DNA of 35,000 nt, from the NCBI GenBank assembly GCA_000320545.1, contig ADNK01003366.1, positions 1 to 35,000 on the forward strand. Direction: 5' to 3'. The notes below the pieces were generated by a model. The model was not told the DNA's origin and did not search any database. It saw nothing but the letters and a program-made list of their open reading frames with translations. Below, piece by piece: positions 1 through 10,996 of the stretch. The stretch comes from Bigelowiella natans CCMP2755. Its lineage: Eukaryota > Cercozoa > Chlorarachniophyceae. Numbering within the stretch: position 1 is the stretch's first letter; each line of letters starts with the position of its first letter. The position numbers and the translations under genes are program-made.

Positions 1-194
1 GCCGAGCCGCTTGGAGGAGGAGGATGAGGAGGGGGAGGGGGATAATGAGGGGGGGGAGACGGGGGGGGAGGAGAGTCGCTGTTGGTAGTGGTTGACGGGT
101 TGTGATTGTTGTTGTCTATAGGGTAAGAGCTGCTGTTTCCTCACTGATGATCGATACGATTGGTACTCATTCTGAATAATAGCAGTAGATGAAA

Positions 195-313
195 GGAGGA
201 GGAGGAGGAGGAGGAGGAGGAGGAGGAGGAGACGAGGATATAACAAACAATATGTGCTAGGTGAGTGAGTGTTTAAGTGTGTGTGTGTGTGTCTGTGTGT
301 GTGTGTGTGTGTG
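195..313. repeat. GGA and TG microsatellites at left edge
   Basis: A (GGA)n tract at about 195-231 and a TG tract at about 277-313 lie in the first 474 bases. I see no supported exon in that stretch. The only extra exon-like segment nearby is a short minus-strand open stretch near 390-430 flanked by splice-like signals, whose phase does not join the gene upstream. Confidence 0.8.
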
Positions 314-474
314 CTTGATCAACTGTTTTATCTTATTCAATAATCAACAAGCAACACAGCCGGTATTTCGCATCGCATCATCTCTTCGCATCAATCCTCA
401 CCGTTTCTATGATTTGAGCGACTTTCTGAGGATATCTAAGGGGCAAGGGGAGGGGGCTTTAATGAATATTGTTG

Positions 475-566
475 TCATTCTATTATGCAGTTGATATCGC
501 ACATCAGTTCAATACGATCAGGAACAACTAGCTTCTTGCCTTCATGCTGTTCTCCTCGTGGTTGTA

Positions 567-605
<39 letters not shown>

Positions 606-780
606 AATACGGTTGCGAGGGGTGTAGCTTTGCCCTGGGTTGACAGTTGTTTGATATGTTGATCATGACTCCTCTGATGATGAAAAAACACGGTGTTGGT
701 TGGTAGAAGTCCAACGAAGAAAGAAGAAAAGGAAGAGGAGGAGGGGGAAGGAAGGCCAGGAAGAAACGAAGAACACATCA

Positions 781-813
<33 letters not shown>

Positions 814-843
814 CATTGATTGGTTAACCACCGTTGCAGGTAG

Positions 844-882
<39 letters not shown>

Positions 883-1117
883 GCGAGAGGCTTCTGCTTA
901 TACCTCCTTTAAAGGTGGCTAAAACTACTGCGAACGATCACGATCGTTAAGGTGCCGATTTTCTATGGACACTCATTCATCAATCAACTCTGCCCCCCAT
1001 CAACAGCTACTACCACCATCAACCAGCAGCACCTGTCATCAGCAACCAAATCCGTAAACTTTCGATACAACAAAGCTTTGTGGTCGACTCCGTGAGAAGC
1101 GAGGAAGTTCTGCATGC

Positions 1118-1153
<36 letters not shown>

Positions 1154-1180
1154 TATAATATACTTATATATTTATGCATA

Positions 1181-1225
<45 letters not shown>

Positions 1226-2615
1226 ATGAGTAAACTAACAGAAACCAATCAACCCAATAAGCAATCGCAGGAGCCATACATGCGGTTGATTCCCCATCCG
1301 CATAGTCAATTAATTGAAGCATGAAAGCAGCAGCATCATCAGCATCATCAGCATCAGCACCATCAGCACCATCAGCAGCAGCACCTGGATGTTTGAAAAG
1401 GGAACCCAACGCCTTCTATTCGACCCGATCACTAAGTAGGATCTCACCTTGGCGGTGGTGGCAAACACAACAAGACGGTTAGGATATTTCATCTACAGCT
1501 CACAATACAGCGTACGATGTGTGGTTATTACCAAATCTCTTGCAACTCTCCTACCTGTTGTAACAACAACAACGCATCAGAATATATAGTACATTACACA
1601 CACACACACACACGTGTACCCAAATAAATCACATCATAAATGTAGTATGCTTGCTCATATGTGAATTGTAGTACCTAAGTTGATCCTTCCCCTCTCAGAG
1701 TTTGAGAGCTCATCCAACTTCCATTGCTTTGAAGAAACATTAACATTTTCACCGTCATCATCACCCTCATCATTATCATTCACACTACCAGCATCATAAC
1801 ACTCTACTCGTCGTACCAAGGAGCCTGGAATAGATGCCGAAGTAGGCAAACAGTTGTTGTTCTCATCACTGTTGTATGCCACACCCAACGATACTAATGA
1901 TGATACAAAGTATAAATATATACGTTGTGTTTATGTCGATCATCATCGATGAGGCCTTTAATCGCGAAACACATGCTAATCGTGCCTTCATTCAATGGAA
2001 CAGCACCTTCTTTTTCATTGGATGATTTATTCTGGAAAAGATTCGTCTCCAGCGATGACCCTGTTCTAGTCGCATTATTTCCCCAGAACCATCCCACCTA
2101 ACAGTAATATCCTATGTTGCCACTCGTAACTAGCCATTCATACTCATTCACTACTCCGTTGTATGTATGCATGTATATTGTTAAAACCGGTCCTCCTCGT
2201 TGTAGCAGCCAGGAGAACGGGTTAACTAGACTTGCAGCACTTGTGTGGCGAGATTGCGAAGGATCTAAAAGAGCAAATACTGGAACCAGCCATAGAGCCG
2301 TAGCTCTCATCTCTTTCAGCCCGTCATCTGAAGATCACGTATGGAAGATGAGAACGCATAAAAGACGCTCATATGAGTCGAGGGATGACGACGAGATGAC
2401 GAAACGACAGCAATAACCACGGCGATGATCATGGAAAAACGATATCCGAAGCTAAAGCCACGCAGAGAGGGATAGGGGGGGGGAGGGGACAACGGGGCGC
2501 GAGATGTACTCGGATCATCGGACGGGAGAGAGCCACTGTCGTCCACTGTTGCTGAAGATGCTTATATGAGTGCGAGATGGAACTCACCTTTTGTCAATAT
2601 TCCCCTGCATTTCAT
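475..2615 (-). CDS. unrecognised 11-exon membrane-anchored protein
   Basis: I do not recognise this product. Exons read on the minus strand are 2615-2588, 2551-2393, 2327-2188, 2097-1971, 1893-1675, 1554-1532, 1492-1448, 1415-1236, 1109-1033, 671-611 and 546-475, giving about 376 residues. The start ATG at 2615 ends its exon in a good GTGAGT donor and the phase closes into the next exon. A short N-terminal proline/serine region is followed by a hydrophobic stretch (around FSMIIAVVIAVV), so a type II membrane anchor is possible. The middle is acidic (NDNDEGDDDGEN). The exon at 1415-1236 carries an Ala/Asp run (AAADGADGADADDADD) written by a GCT/GAT microsatellite. The C-terminal half (YPNRLVVFATTAKK, AYWVDWFL, GVDHKALLYRKFTDLVADD, KKLVVPDRIELMCDINC) looks like a folded domain. 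The exon 2/3 and 4/5 junctions are the weakest, and further exons could lie below 475. Confidence 0.5.
569..1613. repeat. cluster of intronic dinucleotide microsatellites
   Basis: Inside introns of the minus-strand gene lie (GT)n at about 569-603, (AT)n at 781-809, 849-879 and 1119-1150, (GA)n at about 1184-1222 and (AC)n at about 1593-1613. The GA tract reads as CT in the transcript sense, just downstream of the donor at 1236. Confidence 0.85.
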
Positions 2616-3012
2616 GAATTTATAACATTTTATTAATTCGGCATGGTGCAAGCTTACGCACAGCGGAATTTCAGCCTCTGGAACAGGATTTCGCTTTCAT
2701 TCTTACCGGGATCCCGTATATCAAATGAAAATAGTGGTCGTTTCTCAATTCTTTGTAGCCTTCGCGGAGCAAGAAAAGGTAGCATATTAACAGAATATTA
2801 TGCCAAATTATGTGGACAAAGAGTTGAAAAGGTCTGTATTATCGTCTAAATTGTATATATTTCCTTGGTTTATCGTATTATTAGGAGGCTTGAATGATCA
2901 TTTGATGTCACGATAGATCTTATTTATTTTAGGGGCCAAACCCTTTGATTTGAATCTTACTAGTAACCCACCCTGACCTTCCTTCCACCATCAACGCACT
3001 GAGCAATAAATC
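2616..3012. other. divergent intergenic region
   Basis: This 397 bp gap separates the minus-strand gene starting at 2615 from PSMB2 and presumably holds both promoters. An open stretch on the plus strand at 2643-2849 begins with ATG, but it shows no family motif and no matching continuation, so I do not call it a gene. No obvious TATA-like box can be assigned with confidence. Confidence 0.5.
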
Positions 3013-3713
3013 ATGGACAGTCTCTTTGGGTTAGTGGGAAAAGATTACGTTATTACTGTTGCCGATAGGGCTCAGGCTAGATCGATCGTTGTCTTCAAGC
3101 ACGATGAGGACAAGATCTTTAATCTTGACACGCATATGGTCATGGCGACCTCTGGACCTCAAGGGGATAGAGCCAACTTTGCAGAATACATTCAACGGAA
3201 TATTCAGCTTTACAAGTACCGAAATGACCTTACACTTACCACAAAGGGTGCCGCCAATTTCACAAGGTAAATTTATTTAAAGTTATCCATGATGGGCCAT
3301 TGTAACCTTCCTAATCTTCCGCAGGACTGAGCTAGCAACGTTCCTGCGAAAGAGCCCATACCAGGTGAATCTTCTTCTAGCTGGATATGATGAAAAGGTT
3401 GGCCCTTCCATGTATTACATGGATTATCTGGGTAGCATGCACAAGATGGATTTTGCAGCACAGGGATATGGATCAAATTTTACCCTCAGGTTTGATAACT
3501 CATCATTGCCTTATTTATCCTTCGCACTCATACATATTTTATTTCTACAGTATATTTGATAAGTACTACAAGAAGGGAATGAGCCTAGAAGATGGTAAAG
3601 AAGTTATCCAAAAATGCATCAAGGAATTGAAGAACAGATTTCTGATTAACGCTCCAAACTACATCGCCAAAATTGTCACTAAAAAGGGCATAGAAGTTAT
3701 TGAGATGAGTTAG
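3013..3713 (+). CDS. PSMB2: 20S proteasome subunit beta type-2 (beta-4)
   Basis: This encodes a non-catalytic beta subunit of the 20S proteasome core, part of each inner ring that degrades ubiquitinated proteins in cytosol and nucleus. Three exons, 3013-3266, 3325-3489 and 3551-3713, join in phase to 193 residues; human PSMB2 is 201. Introns are 58 and 61 bp with GT-AG ends. Diagnostic stretches in order are [13 protein letters not shown] at the N terminus, [64 protein letters not shown] and [15 protein letters not shown]. As in the family, the protein starts directly on the first strand with no cleavable propeptide and no catalytic threonine. The start is the first ATG of the conserved beta-4 N terminus. 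It diverges from the gene starting at 2615 and converges with the ABC transporter. Confidence 0.96.
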
Positions 3714-4293
3714 ATTTACTCAATGGCTTATGAGACGCGCAGTGTATGTAAATCATAAACTTTCTAGATAATCATGACATTCAGAATAGTCGTCAGATGT
3801 AATGGGAAGGAGATGAGGATTTTCCGCGTTCAGCATGATCACACAGCCACAACGGACATTCCACATTCAGGCTTCGTGAAATATTTTTGTATTGCATGAG
3901 GATAATAATGTGAACAGCAAAAATACAACATGTATACATCGCTCTTATCACTTCGCATTTGCGCTGGCATCTCTCAATTTGTGTAGCCATCGGTTGCACA
4001 GCATTTGTTTACACATGATCTATCTAGCTAGATGATGCTCTAGCTAGCTAGTGCGATGCTGCTTGTATGCATACTACAAGTATACAGCATGCATGTTCCA
4101 CCTCCTCATTGCATGCATGAGCCATAATCTAATGTCATTATGAGATGGATGTTATAGCTTGGTGTGTACTTACTTGGAGTAGGCTAGGTAGGCGATTGGG
4201 CGAGCTGTGCGTAACAGTAGCTAGCAGCGAGCGTGTTTGAACACACGACAACAACAATGTAAAGTGCTGACATGCGTCTAGCAGATTCAACAT

Positions 4294-4390
4294 TAGCGCT
4301 GTAATGTAGCCGCTGCTTTGCACAGCTACATGAGGATGACCATTGAACAAATTTAATTTGATTCATTACATCCGTCTTACGTCTAGACGT
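4294..4390. repeat. dispersed repeat, copy A
   Basis: A segment of about 97 bp starting near TAGCGCTGTAATGTAGCCGC and including CACAGCTACATGAGGATGAC matches 12990-13080 in the same orientation, with only scattered substitutions and small indels. Both end close to a CTAGAC motif. It looks like a small interspersed element. I cannot see terminal repeats or target-site duplications clearly enough to name a class. Confidence 0.75.
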
Positions 4391-4502
4391 GTCTCGTTGT
4401 CGATCATTCATTTGTGACTGTCATCTTCTAGATCTTGCTAGCTTGTGCCAACACAAACTTGTAACATCAGTTAGATCAGCTGCTATGACTACTCTAGTAC
4501 TG

Positions 4503-4550
4503 TTTAGGATGACAATTGAAAAATGTAATCGTGTCATTACATCCTCTTTT
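4503..4550. repeat. dispersed repeat, partial copy B
   Basis: TTTAGGATGACAATTGAAAA followed by a TCATTACATCC motif repeats the second half of copies A and C, about 170 bp downstream of copy A and in the same orientation. Confidence 0.6.
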
Positions 4551-4785
4551 GCGAACACACTAGCGTACGTGTAGCGCATGTCAAGTTCAATTGCAAGTTG
4601 CATTGCTGTGCAGATACGAATCGAATGCGTATTCACACACGTACGTAGCTGCGGTGCTATGTGCGATTTTTCAAAAACTATGCATCGTGCGACAACGTTA
4701 TATGTACGTCTAGACGTATAAAGGATCAATCATTTAATGGCTAGGCTAACACACCGCCCTGTATAACCTACAACTTACTTTCATT

Positions 4786-7700
4786 CTACTTTTGCTTAGC
4801 GCGATTACATCCCTTCAAGAAGATATACGTAAAGAATAACCACAGCAGACCCAACGCAAAAATAGTCCCACAATTTTTGGAAAAGTTATTAGGATTATAC
4901 TGGCGGAGTGTGAAAGAGGTGCTTAGATTGAGCCACTCATCATAAAATGTCATCTGGTTAACATAGAGAGCCTCCAATCCCCAACGTGTGAATGAAATCG
5001 ACCAAATCCATTCTAATTCCTTTCCGTACTCATCTTGGATGTTAGGCAGTGTGGGGTTATTTCCACTGAAGACGAATGCCCACATCATCGCGAAAATCAC
5101 ACACCATAGAGACCGAAGTCGAGGCTCAAACAACATCGAGACTAGGTAACCTGAGTTTTATTGTGCGACATTATCAAATATATTTACGAAGGAAAATCAA
5201 TGACGACTACGCAGCAACTACCATATGCATCTACTAACCGAAGGTGTAGCCAGCCCAGTACAAGACGAAGAGAAGACCATACAAATCATTCGTATCACCG
5301 AACGAGTAGAATCCAAACGAAAGACCGAAGAAAAACAACGCGGAGTTCAGTACTATTTTGGGTACATCAGAAGCCACTTTTGCAAGGAAGTATGGGATCT
5401 GTGGAAGAAGAGCAATAGTAAACCAACATTGTAGCATGATGATTCATACATGATGATGAATGTGTAGCTTCTTCTATTTCTTATTGTTGATAGAGAGCAC
5501 TTCTTCTCGCAAGATGAACCCATTCCGCAAGAACAGCACATAAGTATGCATTCCTACAGCATCTGATGATGATGATAATAATACCGAAGGTAGTCCCCTT
5601 GCTGCATGGCGCCAATACACAACTTGTTCAGGCCCGAAGGTACGGATTCCTTCGATCATACCCGCAAAAGATGCAATCCACACGACGAAGAGACCGATTC
5701 CAGCAAAGATGTCGTTTAAAGGACTAAGGAGCAGTGAGAAGAGACGAACATGGTATCGTAGTAGTACATCAATACTCCTCGCACAATATCGCTTATTGCG
5801 ACGTTCATTACTCTCACATAAAACCGTTGGTCTCGCAACTACTACTACTACTACCTAATCATAGCACTGATCACAAAGTTGACGACGTGATGATGATGAC
5901 GACATGTTGTCTACTTACTACCTACCTACCTGACACACGCTTGGAGAGAAGCAACTGGCCCATCATCACAGGTGCGGGGAGGTAAAGGCCCAACGAATTG
6001 CGACGTAACCAAGATACCGATGAATATTCCGAGGCCTAAATGAAGGAACAAGCTCCATACCCACGCCCCTTCTCTGTACGTTTGGAAGTAGGTTCTTCTT
6101 CCACATATATAGAAGATGAAATAGAAGTACGGCTTGTTGCGGCTGCCTTCTCGTTTACACGTCACGAAATTGAAAAACTCTGAAGAACAGTCAGCTGCAC
6201 GTACAACATAGAAAGAAAATTAGGGACGAGAAGGAGAAGAGGGGGGGAGCTTTCTTCAGTTTCAGTTGTCGAATGTAGTAAAGATAGCAAAATACGGATG
6301 TAGATAGATAGATAGATAGGACAAAATGCGGGTTGATCGATTATCATTGCGCTAGTAGAGCAACGACAACGACGTTATTGTTACTATTATTGTTACAGTT
6401 GGTTGTGTTTGTTGTCCGTCATTGGTATTATCACCGATGTAGTTTTCGATTGAGTGCCATTCATTAGCTGCTTTGTCTGATAGAGTGCTCCATGCGCCAT
6501 TTATAAGCACCTCAAGCTTGCTGCCTTTGCTGCTATCTGAACCAGCTCGCTGTTCCTCCTTGCCTTTCACTTTCTCCTCTCCATTGTCTCCTTTCTCTTC
6601 TTCCCCTACATCGTCTTTATTATCGTGGGGATTTGGAAGGTCCTTGAGCTCTGTGGGTCGATAATAACGCCCCTTCTCTATCCAATAGTCAGGTAGCTTG
6701 TTATGGTCAAAATTGTAGTCAAGACCGCCGTCCTCGGTCTTCTGTGGGATCTTCCCCATAGAGATTTCGAGGTAAAAGTCGGCAGGAGTCATATTTGATG
6801 GCTTCACGAACCCAATGGACTCAAAGTACCTGTGACCAAGAATTGCCGCCCCCACAAGTACAAGGTGTACAAGGTACACACCAGCCAGCAATCATGTCAG
6901 AATGAGAAGTACGAATTTGAACCATGGCGACGAAGATAGCAAAAATAACGACTTTATGAAACTTTTTTATTGCTTGCTCTCCATATGTTAATGATTATTC
7001 ACACAGCAAGAACAAATAAAAGATAACTCTTATCATGCATTAATAAGCATTAATTTTGTTGATAATATCATAGGCTAGAAGTTTACTGCAAAGCCTTGGT
7101 CCTCTCTCCAGAATAGATGACGGTGCCGCCAACGCCGAGAAGTGTAAAGTCGTCAAATTTATCGAACGTATCAGGAGAGGGCGAATGGATAATGGCTGCC
7201 ACACTGATCTTAGTTTTCCGTGCAATGTCTTGTAGCAGACTTGCCAACGTTAAGGATGTTACAGAGTCGAGGCCTTTTTCGAACATGTAGTATGTTAACT
7301 GACTGATGATGAATATGATAATATGTATACTAAATACGGAAGAGATGAACCAGCAGCAGCAGCAGCAGAAACTACTGCTACTACTACTACTACTATTACT
7401 ACTGATACTACAATACACTATCAGCAGAACCTGAGGTCGGTTCGTCGAGAAAGAGGACCTTTGGTTTTGCCACCAGCTCCATCCCAATATTTACCCTCTT
7501 GCGTTGTCCACCACTGATACCACGTTTGTTCTCATCCCCAATCACGGAGTTCACAACATGATCGATTTCGAGAAGCTTGAGCGTTCTATAGCACTCCTCC
7601 CTTCGTTGTAGATTAGTCAACTCACGCGGGAGGCGATAATCAGCCGAGAACTTGAGGATATCCCACACAGTAAGGTTTCGCTGCATGATGTCTTCCTGGG

Positions 7701-10414
7701 GTACGAAGCCAATGTCGTCACGATGATTGTAGAGCTCATCCTCCTTGCCGTTGATGTAGACTGTTCCTCTGCTGCGCTTCGCCTTACCTGATCGACCCAT
7801 CCAACAGCATCATCCATCACCAACGACGACGGATAAACGGAAGGACGGCACCAATTCATGAACAGGTTGTTGTTTGTTATTGTCACCTACCTACACAATT
7901 CTAAGAGCTACTTCTATAAGCATACTACAACTACTAGTTGTAGTAGAATAAGTAGTAGTAGTAGCAGTACTTGCTACATAGTACTACCCATCACAAGCGT
8001 TACGAGGGTTGTCTTTCCCGCTCCTGAAGGCCCCATGATAGCAGTTGTTCGACCAGCTCTAAACTTGCCTGGAATTTTTAAAGGTAGGAAGTGATATAAT
8101 ACTGCTGCTGCTGCTGCTGATAATGGTGATTTGGTAACGATGATAATGATGATGATCATCACCGTATGCAGCTTTCATGATTGTCCTCCCATTGGATAAG
8201 GTCAACCAAATGTCCTTGTACATTATATCGAATGGAGTGTCATCTCCAAGAGATCCTGAATACATACATAGTTATCATCATTCGGTGAGCGAAGAGACAA
8301 TCATGTAGGGAAAGTGAAACGATTGCTACTCAACATATCACTTAGTAATATCTATAACTTATGCCAAATTCTTTTCTTCTAACCATTTTGTTAATTATTT
8401 ACACTTGGCTCAAAGTGAATATTAGATGGATCTACTCTTACCGTCCTTGTTAACACCACAGGACTTCGATTCTTTCTTCGCCGTCTCCTTCTTATCCACA
8501 TCACCACCTTCAGCTAGCACCTTCACTGCATTAGAGGATGATATCGCCTTCTTTTCTTCCTCTTTGGCCGCCATATCCTCTCCTGGAGCTACTATGTTGA
8601 TCTTTTGGTCGCCATTATTGTCCCCACCATTTATATGGGTGGAGTGTCTACGATCATGCTCTTCCAATGTAAGCATCTCCTTATCGTCCCGATATTCACG
8701 GACCGTATCATAACGACGTTCAGCGGCGAATTTCTTCGCATGTTTCTGATGATCATCGTAAGTGAGGAAAACGTGAGTTGTCATCTTAGATAGAATGTTG
8801 TGTCTGCTGCCTATGAAAAGCAACTTACATATTTCGATAGTGAAACAGATCTGTACTCAGAAGATCGATTACAGAGCTGCTGCTGGTGTTGTTCATCAGT
8901 ATAACCACCTGGCATCTGACGATCAGGAACAGGATAAAGAAGAGGATTACGACTCCAAGGGCTGATCCTCCATTGCTTGTAATGGTAGAAGACCTGTTAT
9001 CGACCATAAGGTTACTATTTCGCATTAAAAAACATCGTGAAAAATAAGAAGTATCCTTGTTCTTCGTAACATTTGATTATCTTTCCGAAGCTAAATACTA
9101 CTTCCTATTTTTGTGTATTCTGTAGAGTGGTAGTTCAGTAGATGTGGTAGAACTTACCCCTCAGGGCAAGATGCTGAATTTGGGCATCTGTAACAAGGAT
9201 AACAAAACATTAGTACACTCGTGAAGGATGTGAAAACAAACACAATACTTACTCTATGGGCTCAATCACGTTGATAGGACAGAAATTTCCCTCAGGACAT
9301 CGGATCAGCTCGCTGGGTGTTGGACAGTAGTATCTAAAATATGATGATAGACACCATGTGAGAAAAGTAGTAATGGAGATTTTGATGAAGAATTGTTCTT
9401 AATTCCGATCGTTAGATTAATATGAATTCATCTTTTCATCTTGAAGACAAACAAGCACAACGAAGGAAAGGTAAACGCATAAGGATAGTCTCTTTTCGAC
9501 AAGAAATGAGGTCAGAAAGGGCAGTCGTATTTCATCGCCTCAGTCATACATTTTAAAAGAATGAGCTGTTGGTTAGTAATATCGAGGCAGTACCCGGCAC
9601 AGCAGAAAGCAGGTTGGGACACCTAGGAAGAAAATAGAAAACAGCATCAAGTGCTATGGAATGGTGATGCAATGATTTGTTCATTTATGATCATTACATT
9701 CGCTGGGCAGTAGAATCCATCTGTGCATGGAAACTGACCACCTGGAGTATTTTGATTGGTTGCATATCATTCGAGCTTGCACGTTGGTTTCGTGAATCAT
9801 TGTTTAGGCATAGATGGGAGAAGTGAAAACATCACCGGTGGCTGGACAGAAAAACCCGGCCTGTAAAAAGGACACGCTATAACTTTTTGTCAAAGAGGTT
9901 AATAGCATTATCAAGACTATTTAGTTTGTTCACTTACCTCGCACGTAATGGCATATTGCGTCGAAGGAACGCATATACAATCTCCTGGAACAGTAACAAC
10001 ACACCGATCAACTAGACTTCTAAGATATCCTCCTTCAAGGAGGGAAAAAAAAAGTATATTTCTATAGTATTGTTCTACCGGGTTCTTGATCTTCTCTGTT
10101 ATCAATTACATCCTGAGCATCGCTTGCTTCACTATCAGTAATGCCTGACGATATCCAAATCAGGTAGTCAAACACAACGTAAACTTCTACGCGAGTGATT
10201 TCTTATCACCAGGACACGGAACAATGTCATAAGCGCGTGTGGTCGGAGCGAGGATAAGCAAAGCAAATACGAATCCCTAGAGCGGTAGGTAGCAACCGCG
10301 TAATTTAGGAAGCATTACTCTATCGTACGAGTGTGGGTTTGGGTTTTGGGTGTGGCTTGGTGACGCGAGGGAAACAAAGCACTGGAAACAAAGGGAAATA
10401 ATCCAAAGAGACAT
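4786..10414 (-). CDS. ABCG (White/WBC) half transporter, Cys-rich N-terminus
   Basis: This is an ATP-driven membrane exporter of the ABCG subfamily, nearest in layout to the plant ABCG24/28 type. Nineteen exons in phase give about 933 residues: 10414-10319, 10276-10210, 9984-9938, 9860-9836, 9741-9698, 9622-9594, 9333-9253, 9187-9158, 8993-8909, 8745-8442, 8255-8163, 8068-7988, 7787-7431, 7273-7087, 6829-6435, 6146-5930, 5723-5585, 5398-5239, 5150-4786. A signal-like N terminus leads to a luminal region with repeated Cys motifs (GFFCPATGG, GFYCPAN, FCCAGYYCP, CPEGNFCP), then one membrane helix (VVILFFILFLIV). The ATPase has Walker A MGPSGAGKTT, Q-loop VPQEDI, signature ISGGQRKRVNIG, Walker B VLFLDEPTSGLDS and H-loop IIHSPS. 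The C-terminal membrane domain follows, ending KGCNRAKQK. The exon-1 start and the 8909/8745 junction are the least certain. An acidic/Lys-rich insert (near 6560-6640) follows the ATPase. Confidence 0.93.
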
Positions 10415-10472
10415 CAAAAGTAAGGGAAATTGTGTCAAATTTGCATTGAAATAGAGTTTCAGTTTTAGTGTG
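10415..10472. promoter_or_regulatory. 58 bp bidirectional upstream region
   Basis: Only 58 bp separate the proposed minus-strand ATG of the ABC transporter (10414) from the plus-strand ATG at 10473. If both starts are right, the promoters must overlap this gap or lie inside the neighbouring first exons. It is AT-rich and contains TTGCATTGAAATAGAG; no known motif is assigned. Confidence 0.4.
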
Positions 10473-10787
10473 ATGGAAGAGCAGTTTTCAACATTGGTAA
10501 TACATCGTGAGTATTAAGGAAATTCTTGCAATTTGTACTCTTCTAGAAGAAAAAAATGATGATTTTTCCTTTAGTTATTTGTATAGCGACATCGCTGGTA
10601 CGTCATTTTTCTAGGTTCCAATCGATTGAAGGGAGCAATATCTATTCTTGGCATATTGGAAAAGCATGATTTGACTCTTAAAAAATATGATTGTAATCGC
10701 TGTTGCACATCCTCGGAACCCAACGACATCATCCTTGTACGAGGAGAAAATGGGCGTTGTCAGTGTTGCCAGATGTTGGCCATTTAG
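10473..10787 (+). CDS. small Cys-rich exon pair, possibly 5' part of AP2 gene
   Basis: Two exons, 10473-10506 and 10615-10787, join in phase across a 108 bp intron with a GTGAGT donor and TTTTCTAG acceptor, giving about 68 residues. It starts MEEQFSTLVIHR and contains a Cys cluster, YDCNRCC then about 17 residues then CQCC, spaced like a small zinc-binding ribbon. It stops 210 bp before the AP2 protein's first usable ATG on the same strand. Either it is a short independent gene, or the true donor lies before the TAG at 10785 and the exons form the N terminus of the AP2 protein. I do not recognise the family. Confidence 0.5.
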
Positions 10788-10928
10788 ATGACATTCAAAG
10801 GAACTAATATCGTAGAATTATGTTCCATAGGTCAGCTCTCTTCCTCGGACATAACTATCTTTTTCTTTATTTCGAAAACTTATATCTAAGATATATTCAG
10901 CATAAATTTGTGCCTAGTTTGTGCATCG

Positions 10929-10930
<2 letters not shown>

Positions 10931-10970
<40 letters not shown>
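10931..10970. repeat. (TG)n microsatellite upstream of AP2 exon
   Basis: About 20 TG units lie just upstream of the AP2 gene's first usable ATG. The frame through it is open and would encode a Val-Cys run, but that is a by-product of the repeat. Confidence 0.85.
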
Positions 10971-10996
10971 TGTCGAGAGGAACAAAGCCCTACCCG

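Larger units (their letters stand above)
3714..4785. other. convergent spacer with dispersed repeat copies
   Basis: This 1.07 kb lies between the 3' ends of PSMB2 and the ABC transporter. It is rich in CTAG, TGCA and ACGT palindromic tetramers (for example around 4020-4050 and 4705-4718) and carries two copies of a dispersed repeat, listed separately. The open frames here are short and without motifs. I see no gene. Confidence 0.6.

Noticed and set aside
2643-2849. Plus-strand ATG-started open frame, 68 codons
   Set aside because: No recognisable motif and no phased continuation; it lies in the shared upstream region of two genes.
5438-5584. Frame stays open into the ABC transporter intron (HTYVLFLRNGFILREEV)
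   Set aside because: Splicing at 5585/5398 restores the conserved sequence in phase; read-through ends at a stop without homology.
6352-6434. Extension of the ABC transporter exon past its GTGATA donor
   Set aside because: Out of phase with the next exon and without transporter similarity.
10820-10996. Open frame with a Val-Cys run upstream of the AP2 gene
   Set aside because: The run is a translated (TG)n microsatellite; the upstream part has no domain features.
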